Assembly (NCBI GenBank): GCA_038203875.1
Contig: JBBRDN010000091.1
Coordinates: 1-15,550, forward strand
Source of the DNA: CANJSG01 sp038203875
GTDB taxonomy: Bacteria; Verrucomicrobiota; Verrucomicrobiia; Limisphaerales; CANJSG01
Length of the DNA stretch: 15,550 bases
Direction of reading: 5' to 3'
The position numbers and the translations under genes were made by a program. Shown here piece by piece: positions 7,257 through 14,399 of this stretch (its first letter is position 1; every line of letters starts with the position of its first letter). The notes beneath the pieces are model-generated. The model saw only the letters and a program-made list of their open reading frames with translations, did no database searches and was not told the DNA's origin.

Positions 7257-8606
7257 ATGAACACCCGGAAGACACTCCAGCTTCTCAAAGCTTACGAGTC
7301 GCGGAACGTCACGTTCGTCGATCCCGATGGCGGCTGGCCGATTGTCTGGGCCAAGGCCAAGGGCTCGCACGTCTGGGATGTCGAAGGGCGCAAGTATCTC
7401 GATCTGACCGCCGCCTTCGGCGTGGCGGCGGCCGGACATGCCAATACGGCGGTTGTTCGCGCCGGGCAGAAGCAGATGGGAACGTTGCTCCACGCCATGG
7501 GCGACGTGCATCCCCATCCTCTCAAAGCCGAACTGACCCGTGAGCTGAGCCAGATCACATTCGGACGCTGGAGCCGCTCCGTTCCGGCATCCGGCAAAAC
7601 CATCTTCTGCAACTCGGGCTTTGAAGCAGTCGAAGCGGCGTTGAAGACGGCTTTCCTCGCCACGGGCAAGTCGCGCGTGATCGCATTCGAAGGCGGTTAC
7701 CATGGGCTCGGTTATGGTGCGTTGAGCACGACCCACCGGGCACACTTCCGCGATCCGTTCCGACGGCAGTTGAGGGAATTTGCGGACTTCGTGCCGTTTC
7801 CATGGTGGGCCGAGTCGCGCTGCGACTCGGCGTCCAGCCGCAGCGCGGCTGGACCCACTTGCCCAGCACTGGCGGGAATCGAGGCTTCTTTGACTAAGCT
7901 CCTGAAAGGCGGCGACGTCGGCGCAGTGCTGGTCGAGCCGATGCAGGCGCGGGGCGGTATCCGTATTCCGCCGCCCGAATTTCTCCAGATGCTCCGCCGC
8001 CGCTGCGACGAGTTCGGGGCTCTGCTGATCGTCGACGAGATCTACACCGGTTTCGGCCGGACCGGCCGGCTGTTCGCCTGCGAACACAGCGGTGTGGTGC
8101 CGGATCTTATATGCCTCGGCAAGGCGTTGACAGGCGGTTTCCCGATGTCCGCCTGCGTCGGGCGTGCCGATCTGATGGACCGCGCGTGGCCGGCTTCAAA
8201 TGGCGAAGCGATCCACACGAGCACCTTCCTCGGCCACCCTGTCGGCTGCGCGATGGCGCTGGCGCAATTGAAGGAGCTTAAGCGCCTCAAACTCCCGGAA
8301 CGTAGCGCGAAGCTGGGCCGCATTCTCTTGAAGGAACTTCAGGCGCTTCGCTCCGACATCCTTCAGCTTCACACCCGTGGCGCGGGCCTTATGGCCGGGC
8401 TTGAGCTGCGTCGTCGCGACGGTTCACCGGCCACCGCGGAGTCCCTTCGCATCATCAAACGGCTCCTGCATGACGGCTTCATCTTTCTGCCGGAGGGCGA
8501 GCACGCGAACGTGATCGGCTTCACGCCGCCCCTGACCATTTCCGAACGCGACCTCCACCGCGCGGTGAAGGCGCTTGCGAACACGCTCCGAACCGTGGTC
8601 ACTTAG
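7257..8606 (+). CDS. class-III pyridoxal-phosphate aminotransferase
   Basis: This 449-residue cytoplasmic enzyme belongs to the acetylornithine/4-aminobutyrate aminotransferase class. Seen in order: GSHVWDVEGRKYLDLTAAFGV at the N-terminus, IFCNSGFEAVEAALKTA (cofactor phosphate binding), GYHGLGYGAL, LLIVDEIYTGFGRTG with PLP-binding Asp260, and LICLGKALTGG with Schiff-base Lys289. STFLGHPVGCAMAL follows. The substrate cannot be assigned. An 18-codon palindromic insertion sits at residues 183-201. It falls between the GYHG region and the VGAVLVEP strand, far from the catalytic lysine, so the enzyme may still work. The ATG at 7257 is preferred. A TTG at 7239, which overlaps the queE stop and follows AAGGGGG, is an alternative. 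Tight spacing on both sides suggests co-transcription with queE and rsmA. Confidence 0.9.
   Translation: MNTRKTLQLLKAYESRNVTFVDPDGGWPIVWAKAKGSHVWDVEGRKYLDLTAAFGVAAAGHANTAVVRAGQKQMGTLLHAMGDVHPHPLKAELTRELSQITFGRWSRSVPASGKTIFCNSGFEAVEAALKTAFLATGKSRVIAFEGGYHGLGYGALSTTHRAHFRDPFRRQLREFADFVPFPWWAESRCDSASSRSAAGPTCPALAGIEASLTKLLKGGDVGAVLVEPMQARGGIRIPPPEFLQMLRRRCDEFGALLIVDEIYTGFGRTGRLFACEHSGVVPDLICLGKALTGGFPMSACVGRADLMDRAWPASNGEAIHTSTFLGHPVGCAMALAQLKELKRLKLPERSAKLGRILLKELQALRSDILQLHTRGAGLMAGLELRRRDGSPATAESLRIIKRLLHDGFIFLPEGEHANVIGFTPPLTISERDLHRAVKALANTLRTVVT
7805..7858. repeat. twin-hairpin palindromic element inside the aminotransferase gene
   Basis: Two perfect hairpins lie side by side. The first (7810-7830) has arms CCGAGTCGC and GCGACTCGG around a 3-base loop. 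The second (7834-7852) has arms CCAGCCGC and GCGGCTGG around a 3-base loop. They are 3 bases apart. An outer stem, GTGGG (7805-7809) with CCCAC (7854-7858), encloses both, giving a cloverleaf-like shape. The unit is 54 bases, exactly 18 codons, and keeps the frame open. Confidence 0.85.
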
Positions 8607-8621
8607 ACTGTTCCCCGACGC

Positions 8622-9449
8622 ATGACCCTAACTGAAATGCGCGACATCCTGACGAGCCGGGACATCCAGCTCACGAAGTCGCTTGGTCAGAATTTTCTCC
8701 ATGATGGCAACCAGCTGCGGCGCATTGTCGAGGCGGCCGACCTGCATCCCGGCCAGCGCGTGCTCGAGATCGGCCCCGGACTGGGACCATTGACCGAGCT
8801 GCTGCTGGCGAAAGGCGTCCAGGTCGTGGCGGTCGAAAAGGATTCGCGGCTCGTGGAGGTGCTTGAGGAACGTTTCTACGGCCGGGACAAACTGATCCTG
8901 CTGCATGCCGACGCCCTCGAAGAACTCGAAGACGTTTCGAAGGATTGGTCCGCTTGGAAGCTGGTTTCGAACCTGCCCTACTCCGTCGCTTCGCCGATCC
9001 TCGTCGAGCTGGCAATGTCGCCGGGCTGCCCGCTGGTGATGGTGGTCACGCTCCAATTGGAAGTTGCCCAGCGGATCATGTCGAAGGCGGGTGACGATGC
9101 CTATGGCATCCTGTCGCTGCTGCTTCAGCTGCGCTACCAGGCGGCTTCGAGCTTCAAGATTCCCGCGAGCTGTTTCTTTCCGGCGCCGGATGTCGATTCC
9201 GCCTGCGTCGTCCTCGTGAGGCGCGATCACCAACTGCTGCGGCCCGGTCCGCCGACCAAGATCTTCGCACAGGTCGTGAAGCAGGGATTCTCCCAGCGGC
9301 GCAAGATGATGCTGAAGCTTCTCCGTGAGCGGTGGCCCGACTTGGCGTGGGAGGAGTTCTTCGCCGAACTCGCGATCAATCCGATGGCCCGCGCGGAGGA
9401 AGTGAGCCTGGAGAAGTTCGTGGAGCTGACGAAGAAGGTTTCGTCGTGA
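8622..9449 (+). CDS. rsmA: 16S rRNA dimethyladenosine transferase
   Basis: This 275-residue protein (also called KsgA) dimethylates two adjacent adenines in the 3'-terminal hairpin of 16S rRNA during small-subunit maturation, using S-adenosylmethionine. The N-terminus has the family signature SLGQNFLHD near residue 20. The SAM-binding motif is VLEIGPGLGPLTELLL, with the acidic ribose ligand in VVAVEKD. Motif IV is NLPY at residues 117-120. The C-terminal helical part has VKQGFSQRRKMMLKLL. Length and motifs are normal. It starts 15 bases after the aminotransferase stop without a clear Shine-Dalgarno. Its TGA overlaps the GTG start of the NUDIX gene, so the two are probably translationally coupled. 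Confidence 0.97.
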   Translation: MTLTEMRDILTSRDIQLTKSLGQNFLHDGNQLRRIVEAADLHPGQRVLEIGPGLGPLTELLLAKGVQVVAVEKDSRLVEVLEERFYGRDKLILLHADALEELEDVSKDWSAWKLVSNLPYSVASPILVELAMSPGCPLVMVVTLQLEVAQRIMSKAGDDAYGILSLLLQLRYQAASSFKIPASCFFPAPDVDSACVVLVRRDHQLLRPGPPTKIFAQVVKQGFSQRRKMMLKLLRERWPDLAWEEFFAELAINPMARAEEVSLEKFVELTKKVSS

Positions 9450-9949
9450 ACGAGGAGATCTTCGACGTCGTCGATGACCGCGACGAAGTCGTCGGTCGCG
9501 AAACCCGGAAGCGGGTGCATCAGCTTGGCCTCCGGCATCGGGCCGTCCACGTCCTCGTCTTCAATCGCCGGGGCGATCTCTTTCTCCAGAAACGTTCCAT
9601 GCTGAAGGACAACCATCCGGGTGTCTGGGACACCTCGTCGGCCGGCCACCTGGATTCAGGCGAGGACTACGACGCGTGCTCGATTCGTGAGCTCCGCGAG
9701 GAGCTTGGATGGAGCATAGCCATGGCGCCCGAGCGCCTCTTCAAGATCGCGGCTTGCGACGATACCGGGATGGAACATGTCTGGGTCTACCGGCTCGAAG
9801 CGGAGGGACCTTTCGAGCTGCAGGCCTCGGAGATCGATCGCGGCGAGTGGTTTCACCAGGAGGTGATTACTGGCTGGATTGATCGGCGGCCGGAGGATTT
9901 TGCGCCGGGGTTTCGGTTGATCTGGGGGCTGGTTCGACTGCGTCCGTAG
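9446..9949 (+). CDS. NUDIX hydrolase, IPP-isomerase/YfcD-like
   Basis: This is a 167-residue cytoplasmic protein starting with GTG (VNEEIFDVVDDRDEVVGRE). The full Nudix box G-x5-E-x7-REL-x-EE-x-G is present: GHLDSGE, seven residues, then RELREELGW. It is preceded by HRAVHVLVFNRRGDLFLQKR and GVWDTSSAGH, as in the YfcD/isopentenyl-diphosphate-isomerase-like branch. Family members hydrolyse nucleoside diphosphates linked to another group; the substrate here is unknown. The GTG is chosen because it overlaps the rsmA stop by four bases (GTGA) and gives the standard NUDIX N-terminus. A longer reading from 9332 would lie mostly within rsmA and adds nothing recognisable. Confidence 0.9.
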   Translation: MNEEIFDVVDDRDEVVGRETRKRVHQLGLRHRAVHVLVFNRRGDLFLQKRSMLKDNHPGVWDTSSAGHLDSGEDYDACSIRELREELGWSIAMAPERLFKIAACDDTGMEHVWVYRLEAEGPFELQASEIDRGEWFHQEVITGWIDRRPEDFAPGFRLIWGLVRLRP

Positions 9950-9968
9950 TCGGCTGCGACTCAGCCGA
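9950..9968. terminator. hairpin between convergent NUDIX and VOC genes
   Basis: TCGGCT at 9950-9955 pairs with AGCCGA at 9963-9968 around a 7-base loop, right after the NUDIX stop and overlapping the last codons of the VOC gene. The position fits a two-way terminator, but there is no T-run on either side. The loop sequence GCTGCGACTC also occurs in the aminotransferase hairpin, so it may instead be a degenerate copy of that repeat. Confidence 0.4.
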
Positions 9969-10356
9969 AGACCGTGCCCGCTGGCCGTTCGACGAAGTGG
10001 AGCAGGTTTCCGTCGCGGTCGCCGAAGAACAGAACCCGTCCGCCTCCGCCCGCGGGCTTCACCGACTCGGTAAAGCGCACGCCGCGCGTTTCAAGTTCCG
10101 CCTTGGCCGATTCTATGGAGGCGACGCGGAGCGCGAGATGCCGGAAGCCGTTGAGATTGTTGTCCGCAGTTTCCTTCACGGCAAAGTCGCCCTCATAGAT
10201 TTCCAGCATCACTCCGCCGGCGAGTCGGACGAAGAACGCAGGAGGTGTTTGGCCGTTGTCGAAGGCGAGTTCCGCTCCCAGGACTGCGACATACCAGTCC
10301 TTGAGGGCGACGGGATCGCGGGACGGGAGGCCAATGTGCTCAACTTTCAGTTCCAT
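9961..10356 (-). CDS. VOC-fold (glyoxalase/bleomycin-resistance) protein
   Basis: This 131-residue protein starts MELKVEHIGLPSRDPVALKD. It has two beta-alpha-beta-beta-beta units typical of the vicinal oxygen chelate superfamily. Likely metal ligands are His7 (VEHIGL), Glu in VMLEIYEG, His in FRHLALRV and Glu in LLHFVER. Superfamily members include glyoxalase I, dioxygenases and antibiotic-binding proteins; sequence alone does not say which. The reading frame extends 15 codons further upstream to 10401, but the homologous start is the ATG at 10356. It is convergent with the NUDIX gene and divergent from clpP. Confidence 0.85.
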   Translation of the reverse strand: MELKVEHIGLPSRDPVALKDWYVAVLGAELAFDNGQTPPAFFVRLAGGVMLEIYEGDFAVKETADNNLNGFRHLALRVASIESAKAELETRGVRFTESVKPAGGGGRVLFFGDRDGNLLHFVERPAGTVFG

Positions 10357-10433
10357 ACGTCCGATTAAACTCCAGGCGGCGATTGCGAGAAGCGGAAACA
10401 TCCGGCCCGGCGTCCTTCACGGGGGCGGTGTGC

Positions 10434-10462
10434 TTGACGGTCCATGACCCCTCCACTAGGTT
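10434..10462 (+). promoter_or_regulatory. candidate sigma-70-type promoter for clpP
   Basis: TTGACG at 10434-10439 (five of six bases match the -35 consensus) is followed after 17 bases by TAGGTT at 10457-10462, a weaker -10 box. It ends 27 bases before the clpP ATG. Spacing is ideal, but the -10 matches only half of the consensus. Confidence 0.5.
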
Positions 10463-10489
10463 GCTTCGGCTCCAGAAAAGCCCGTAAAC

Positions 10490-11119
10490 ATGCAGAATTT
10501 TTTGATTCCTAACGTCATCGAGCAGACCGGACGCGGCGAACGCGGCTATGACATCTACTCCCGCCTGCTCGTCGACCGCATCGTGTTCCTCGGGACGCAG
10601 GTCGATGACATGGTGGCGAACGTCATCATCGCGCAGTTCCTTTTCCTGCAGATGACGGATCCGAAGAAGGACATCCATCTCTACATCAATTCCCCCGGCG
10701 GAAGCGTCACGGCCGGACTCGCGATCTACGACACGATGCAGTTCATGACCTGCGATGTGAACACCTACTGCATCGGCCAGGCCGCCAGCATGGGCGCCGT
10801 GCTTCTATCCGGCGGAACCAAGGGCAAACGATTCTCGCTGCCGAACTCGAACATCATGATCCACCAGGTCCTCGGCGGCGCCGAAGGCCAGGCCAGCGAT
10901 GTCGAGATCCGCGTGAAATACATGCTCAAGCTCAAGCAGCGCTTGAACACCATTCTGTCCCACCACACCGGCCAACCCTACGATGTCGTCGAGAAGGCCT
11001 GCGACCGTGACAATTTCATGAGCGCGGAAGAGGCGAAGGATTTTGGCCTCGTCGACGCCGTGATCAGCTCCCGCAAGGAAGTTCCCGGTCTGCCTGAAAC
11101 TACTTCGGTCGTTCCGTAA
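10490..11119 (+). CDS. clpP: ATP-dependent Clp protease proteolytic subunit
   Basis: This 209-residue serine peptidase forms the barrel-shaped chamber of ClpXP. The catalytic triad is complete: Ser100 in GQAASMGA, His125 in IMIHQ, and Asp174 in DRDNFMSAEEA. The glycine-rich INSPGGSVTAG oxyanion region and the handle-helix area (VKYMLKLKQRLNTIL) are present. The N-terminus (MQNFLIPNVIEQTGRGERGYDIYSRLL) is short, as in forms processed little or not at all. It has no clear Shine-Dalgarno. clpX starts nine bases after its stop, so they form an operon. The usual upstream trigger-factor gene is absent; a VOC gene on the opposite strand is there instead. Confidence 0.98.
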   Translation: MQNFLIPNVIEQTGRGERGYDIYSRLLVDRIVFLGTQVDDMVANVIIAQFLFLQMTDPKKDIHLYINSPGGSVTAGLAIYDTMQFMTCDVNTYCIGQAASMGAVLLSGGTKGKRFSLPNSNIMIHQVLGGAEGQASDVEIRVKYMLKLKQRLNTILSHHTGQPYDVVEKACDRDNFMSAEEAKDFGLVDAVISSRKEVPGLPETTSVVP

Positions 11120-11128
11120 GGCCCCGAC

Positions 11129-12424
11129 ATGGCCCGGCCTACCAACATCACGCTCTGCAGCTTCTGCGGGAAATCCCACGCCGAAGTCCGCAAGCTCATC
11201 GCCGGGCCGGGGGTCTACATCTGCGACAACTGCGTCAACCTCTGCAAGAGCGTCCTCGACAAGGAACTCTCCGTTGACCAGAAGCGCGGCCAGGCAAAGT
11301 TCAAAGTTCCCAAGCCGGCCGACATCCGCCGTCGCCTCGACGAGTTGTGCATCGGGCAGGACCACGCCAAGAAGGTCCTCTCGGTCGCAGTGCACAACCA
11401 CTACAAGCGGATTGCCAGCGGCGGCTTCTCGGCAACCACTGACAAGGACGACCACCCCGTCGGTCGTGAGGCCGCGGAGGAAGTCGAACTGGAGAAGAGC
11501 AACATCCTGCTTATCGGCCCGACCGGATCCGGAAAGACCCTTCTGGCAAAGACGCTCGCCAAGGTGCTCGACGTTCCCTTCGCCATCGCCGACGCGACCA
11601 CGCTGACCGAGGCCGGCTATGTCGGTGAGGACGTGGAGAACATTATCCTTCGCCTGCTCCAGAACGCCGACTACGATGTGAAGAAGGCGCAGATGGGGAT
11701 CATCTACATCGACGAAATCGACAAGGTCGCGCGCAAGACGGAGAACGTCTCCATCACTCGCGACGTGTCCGGCGAAGGTGTCCAGCAGGGCTTGCTCAAG
11801 ATCCTTGAAGGCACCACCTGCAACGTCCCTCCCCAGGGTGGACGCAAGCATCCCCAGCAGGAATACATCCGGGTCGACACGACCAACATCCTCTTCATCT
11901 GCGGCGGCGCTTTCGTCGGCCTTGAACGGATCATCCAGCGCCGCATCGGCCATCGGGTGATGGGTTTCGCGGGTCAGGAGCGAAACGTCCAGTCCTCCTC
12001 CCTTTCGCGTGAGGAAGTCATGCACCAGGTCGAACCCGAGGATCTCATCGGCTTCGGATTCATCCCGGAGTTCATCGGACGCCTGCCTGTTTCCACCGTT
12101 CTTGACCAGCTCACGGAGGATCAGCTCGTATCCATCCTGACCGAGCCGAAGAACGCGTTGACCAAGCAGTTCGCCAAGCTCCTCGCGCTCGAAGACGTCT
12201 CGCTTGAGTTCACTTCCGACGCGCTCCGCGAACTCGCCGCGCAGGCGGTCAAGAAAGGCACCGGCGCCCGCGCGCTTCGCAGCCTTCTGGAGAAGCTCAT
12301 GCTCGACGTCATGTATGACGTGCCCACGTCCGGCGATGTCGAGTCCGTCAAAGTCACCCGCCAGGTCGTCCTCGGCGAGACCACCCCCATCGTCACCCGC
12401 AAGGCCGTTCGAGCCGCAGCCTGA
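11129..12424 (+). CDS. clpX: ClpX, ATP-dependent unfoldase of ClpXP
   Basis: This 431-residue AAA+ protein recognises tagged substrates, unfolds them and threads them into ClpP. The N-terminal zinc-binding domain has Cys10, Cys13, Cys32 and Cys35. Walker A is GPTGSGKT (130-137) and Walker B is IIYIDE (Asp195, Glu196). The GYVG pore loop lies after the Walker A helix. The RKH loop is in GGRKHPQQEY, and sensor/arginine-finger motifs are in LIGFGFIPEFIGRLP and GTGARALRS. In the loop that normally carries the ClpP-docking tripeptide IGF, this protein has MGF (278-280) in RVMGFAGQE, a conservative change. Length is normal. It is co-transcribed with clpP. Confidence 0.98.
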   Translation: MARPTNITLCSFCGKSHAEVRKLIAGPGVYICDNCVNLCKSVLDKELSVDQKRGQAKFKVPKPADIRRRLDELCIGQDHAKKVLSVAVHNHYKRIASGGFSATTDKDDHPVGREAAEEVELEKSNILLIGPTGSGKTLLAKTLAKVLDVPFAIADATTLTEAGYVGEDVENIILRLLQNADYDVKKAQMGIIYIDEIDKVARKTENVSITRDVSGEGVQQGLLKILEGTTCNVPPQGGRKHPQQEYIRVDTTNILFICGGAFVGLERIIQRRIGHRVMGFAGQERNVQSSSLSREEVMHQVEPEDLIGFGFIPEFIGRLPVSTVLDQLTEDQLVSILTEPKNALTKQFAKLLALEDVSLEFTSDALRELAAQAVKKGTGARALRSLLEKLMLDVMYDVPTSGDVESVKVTRQVVLGETTPIVTRKAVRAAA

Positions 12425-12429
12425 TACTT

Positions 12430-12477
12430 GTCCCGGCGCTGGCTCCTCCCGGTTTGAGGTTGCTTGGCGACCGGGAC
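12430..12477 (+). terminator. possible stem-loop after clpX
   Basis: GTCCCGG (12430-12436) pairs with CCGGGAC (12471-12477) around a 34-base loop, between clpX and the aminotransferase. The loop is long and there is no strong T-run, only a pyrimidine-rich TTCTCGTTTCTTCT just after. It could be a weak terminator or a leader structure. Confidence 0.3.
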
Positions 12478-12505
12478 TTCTCGTTTCTTCTATCCCACTG
12501 ATACC

Positions 12506-13687
12506 ATGGCACGTCCCTACCAAGCCGACCAGTTCGTCGCGAACCACGTCACCGGCATCCCCCGGTCGGGCATCCGCGACTTCTTCGAAATCGTCCAAGG
12601 CATGAAGGACGTCATCTCGCTCGGCGTCGGCGAGCCTGATTTCGTCACCCCATGGCACATCCGCGAGGCGGCCATCTACGCGCTCGAGCGCGGGCGCACC
12701 GGCTACACGTCGAACCTCGGCCTGCTTTCCCTCCGTGAAGCTCTCTCGAAGCACATCGAGGAGAACTTCGCCGTCAGCTACAACCCGAAGACCCAGATCC
12801 TCATCGCCGTCGGCGTCAGCGAGGCGATGGACCTCGTCCTCCGTGCCATCATCAATCCCGGCGACGAGATCATCTACCACGAGCCGTGCTACGTGAGCTA
12901 TTCGCCGAGCATCGTCCTGGCCTACGGCGTGCCCGTCGCCATCTCGTGCAAGGAGGAGAACAACTTCGCGGTCACCGCCGAGGCCATCGAAGCCGCCGTC
13001 ACGCCGAAGACCAAGGCGGTCATGCTCAACTTCCCGACCAACCCGACCGGCGGCACCATGACCCGCGCCGAGTTGATGAAGATCGCGGAAGTCGCCAAGC
13101 GCCATAACCTGCTCGTCATCACCGACGAAATCTACAGCGAGCTGACCTACGAGGGCGAACACGTCTCGATCGCCTCGCTCCCCGGCATGGCGGAACGGAC
13201 CATTTTCCTGCACGGCTTCAGCAAGGCCTACGCGATGACCGGCTTCCGCATCGGCTACGCTTGCGGTCCCGTGGAGATCATCGAGGCCATGATGAAGATC
13301 CACCAATACTCGATGCTCTGCGCGTCGATCATCAGCCAGGAAGCCGCGCTCCAGGCCATCAAGCAGGGCAAGCCCGACACCGACCGGATGCGCGAGGAAT
13401 ACGGCCGTCGCCGGAACTTCATCGTGAAGTCCTTCAACGAAGCCGGCCTGAGCTGCCACTTGCCGCGCGGCGCGTTCTACGCATTCCCCTGCATCCGCTC
13501 GACGGGTCTTGGCTCGAAGGATTTCGCCTTCCGTTTCTTGCAGGAGGAAAAGGTGGCCGCCGTTCCCGGAAGCGCGTTTGGTCCAAGCGGCGAAGGGTAT
13601 CTCCGCTGCTGCTACGCCACCGCCTTCGACCAGATCGAGACCGCGATGGAGCGCATGAAACGCTTCGTGGATCGGGTCAGGAAGTAG
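12506..13687 (+). CDS. class-I/II pyridoxal-phosphate aminotransferase
   Basis: This 393-residue fold-type I enzyme resembles aspartate/aromatic aminotransferases of the I-gamma type. Seen in order: MKDVISLGVGEPDFVTP, RGRTGYTSNLGLLSLREALS, VGVSEAMDLVLRAIINPGDE (cofactor phosphate region), NFPTNPTGG (Asn contact), VITDEIYSEL (Asp to PLP nitrogen), and HGFSKAYAMTGFRIGY with Schiff-base Lys240. The C-terminal RCCYAT matches the substrate-carboxylate Arg motif. It transfers amino groups between an amino acid and a 2-oxo acid in the cytoplasm; the preferred substrate is not readable. The frame opens 14 codons earlier with TTG at 12464, but MARPYQADQF at 12506 is the natural start. It converges on the PEP-CTERM gene with seven bases between stops. 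Confidence 0.92.
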   Translation: MARPYQADQFVANHVTGIPRSGIRDFFEIVQGMKDVISLGVGEPDFVTPWHIREAAIYALERGRTGYTSNLGLLSLREALSKHIEENFAVSYNPKTQILIAVGVSEAMDLVLRAIINPGDEIIYHEPCYVSYSPSIVLAYGVPVAISCKEENNFAVTAEAIEAAVTPKTKAVMLNFPTNPTGGTMTRAELMKIAEVAKRHNLLVITDEIYSELTYEGEHVSIASLPGMAERTIFLHGFSKAYAMTGFRIGYACGPVEIIEAMMKIHQYSMLCASIISQEAALQAIKQGKPDTDRMREEYGRRRNFIVKSFNEAGLSCHLPRGAFYAFPCIRSTGLGSKDFAFRFLQEEKVAAVPGSAFGPSGEGYLRCCYATAFDQIETAMERMKRFVDRVRK

Positions 13688-13694
13688 ATGCGGA

Positions 13695-14312
13695 CTAGCG
13701 TTTAATTCGCCGCAGGAACAGCAGACCTGCACCGGTTACCAACAGTATGACCGATGATGGCTCGGGAACCGGGGTCGTAGTGCCGGCGATGATCCCACCT
13801 CCGATCGCTGTGGCGCTCGCTGACACCTCCAATCCAGTCAAACTGGTGCCGGTAATTGATACCCATCCATAGTTGTCGTTGATGTCCGGCGTTCCATTTC
13901 CACCGAGCGGCCGATCATCCCAGTATCCAAACAGTCTCGGCTGCCCAAATAGAAACAACTGCACGCTGCTGCCTGGACTAATGCCGTTGTTTGATACTAG
14001 CGCGGTGTTCGATGCGACAAAAGATGAGTCGATCACGGTTCCGGCGGTGATGGCGAACAGTGAATAGACTTCTGCTATGCCCCAGGAAGTAAGCATGAAT
14101 TGGCCACCACCGACGGACGATATTCCAATAGCGAAAAGGCCGCCCCGGCCTTCGCTGGGGTTTATCGAGTTTGTTAGAGTCAGAAAAGTTCCACTTTGAG
14201 TTCCTTGCCGGATCGCTGCGTCGTTGAAAATGACGGTCGATTGAGCCTGGAGCTCGGATGCGCACGTCAGGAAGATGAGACAGACCAGTGCGATTCGTTT
14301 GGTGGCGTTCAT
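13695..14312 (-). CDS. PEP-CTERM sorting-signal protein, function unknown
   Basis: This 205-residue exported protein has an N-terminal signal peptide (MNATKRIALVCLIFLTCA, cleavage near the LQA-Q site). Its C-terminal tail has PVPEPSS, a hydrophobic segment (VILLVTGAGLLFL) and RRIKR. That is the tripartite PEP-CTERM signal, processed by an exosortase; such proteins are usually surface or exopolysaccharide associated. The middle is Gly/Ser/Thr-rich and beta-rich, with no known domain. The ATG at 14312 is chosen because AAGGA sits seven bases upstream, one of the few good Shine-Dalgarno sequences here; a TTG 21 bases earlier is rejected. Two sampled 60-base stretches are about 50% G+C, against 63% for one in the neighbouring aminotransferase. 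No exosortase gene is in the window. Confidence 0.88.
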   Translation of the reverse strand: MNATKRIALVCLIFLTCASELQAQSTVIFNDAAIRQGTQSGTFLTLTNSINPSEGRGGLFAIGISSVGGGQFMLTSWGIAEVYSLFAITAGTVIDSSFVASNTALVSNNGISPGSSVQLFLFGQPRLFGYWDDRPLGGNGTPDINDNYGWVSITGTSLTGLEVSASATAIGGGIIAGTTTPVPEPSSVILLVTGAGLLFLRRIKR

Positions 14313-14399
14313 TAGTCGTCCTTGGTTCGTCAAACTCGCTGGGAGGGTTTACCCGCTGAGTTTCAAAGTAGGGGAGGAGGGCAAAAAAGCCATCCGTGA

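Noticed and set aside
9332..9445. Upstream extension of the NUDIX frame inside rsmA
   Set aside because: The extension overlaps rsmA and lacks NUDIX features; the GTG overlapping the rsmA stop gives the normal N-terminus.
10805..13732. Open frame of 975 codons on the minus strand opposite clpP, clpX and the class-I aminotransferase
   Set aside because: The plus strand carries unmistakable conserved genes here. The antisense frame is long because G+C-rich codon use leaves few stop codons in that phase; its protein is Asp/Val/Leu/Gly/Arg-rich with no domain.
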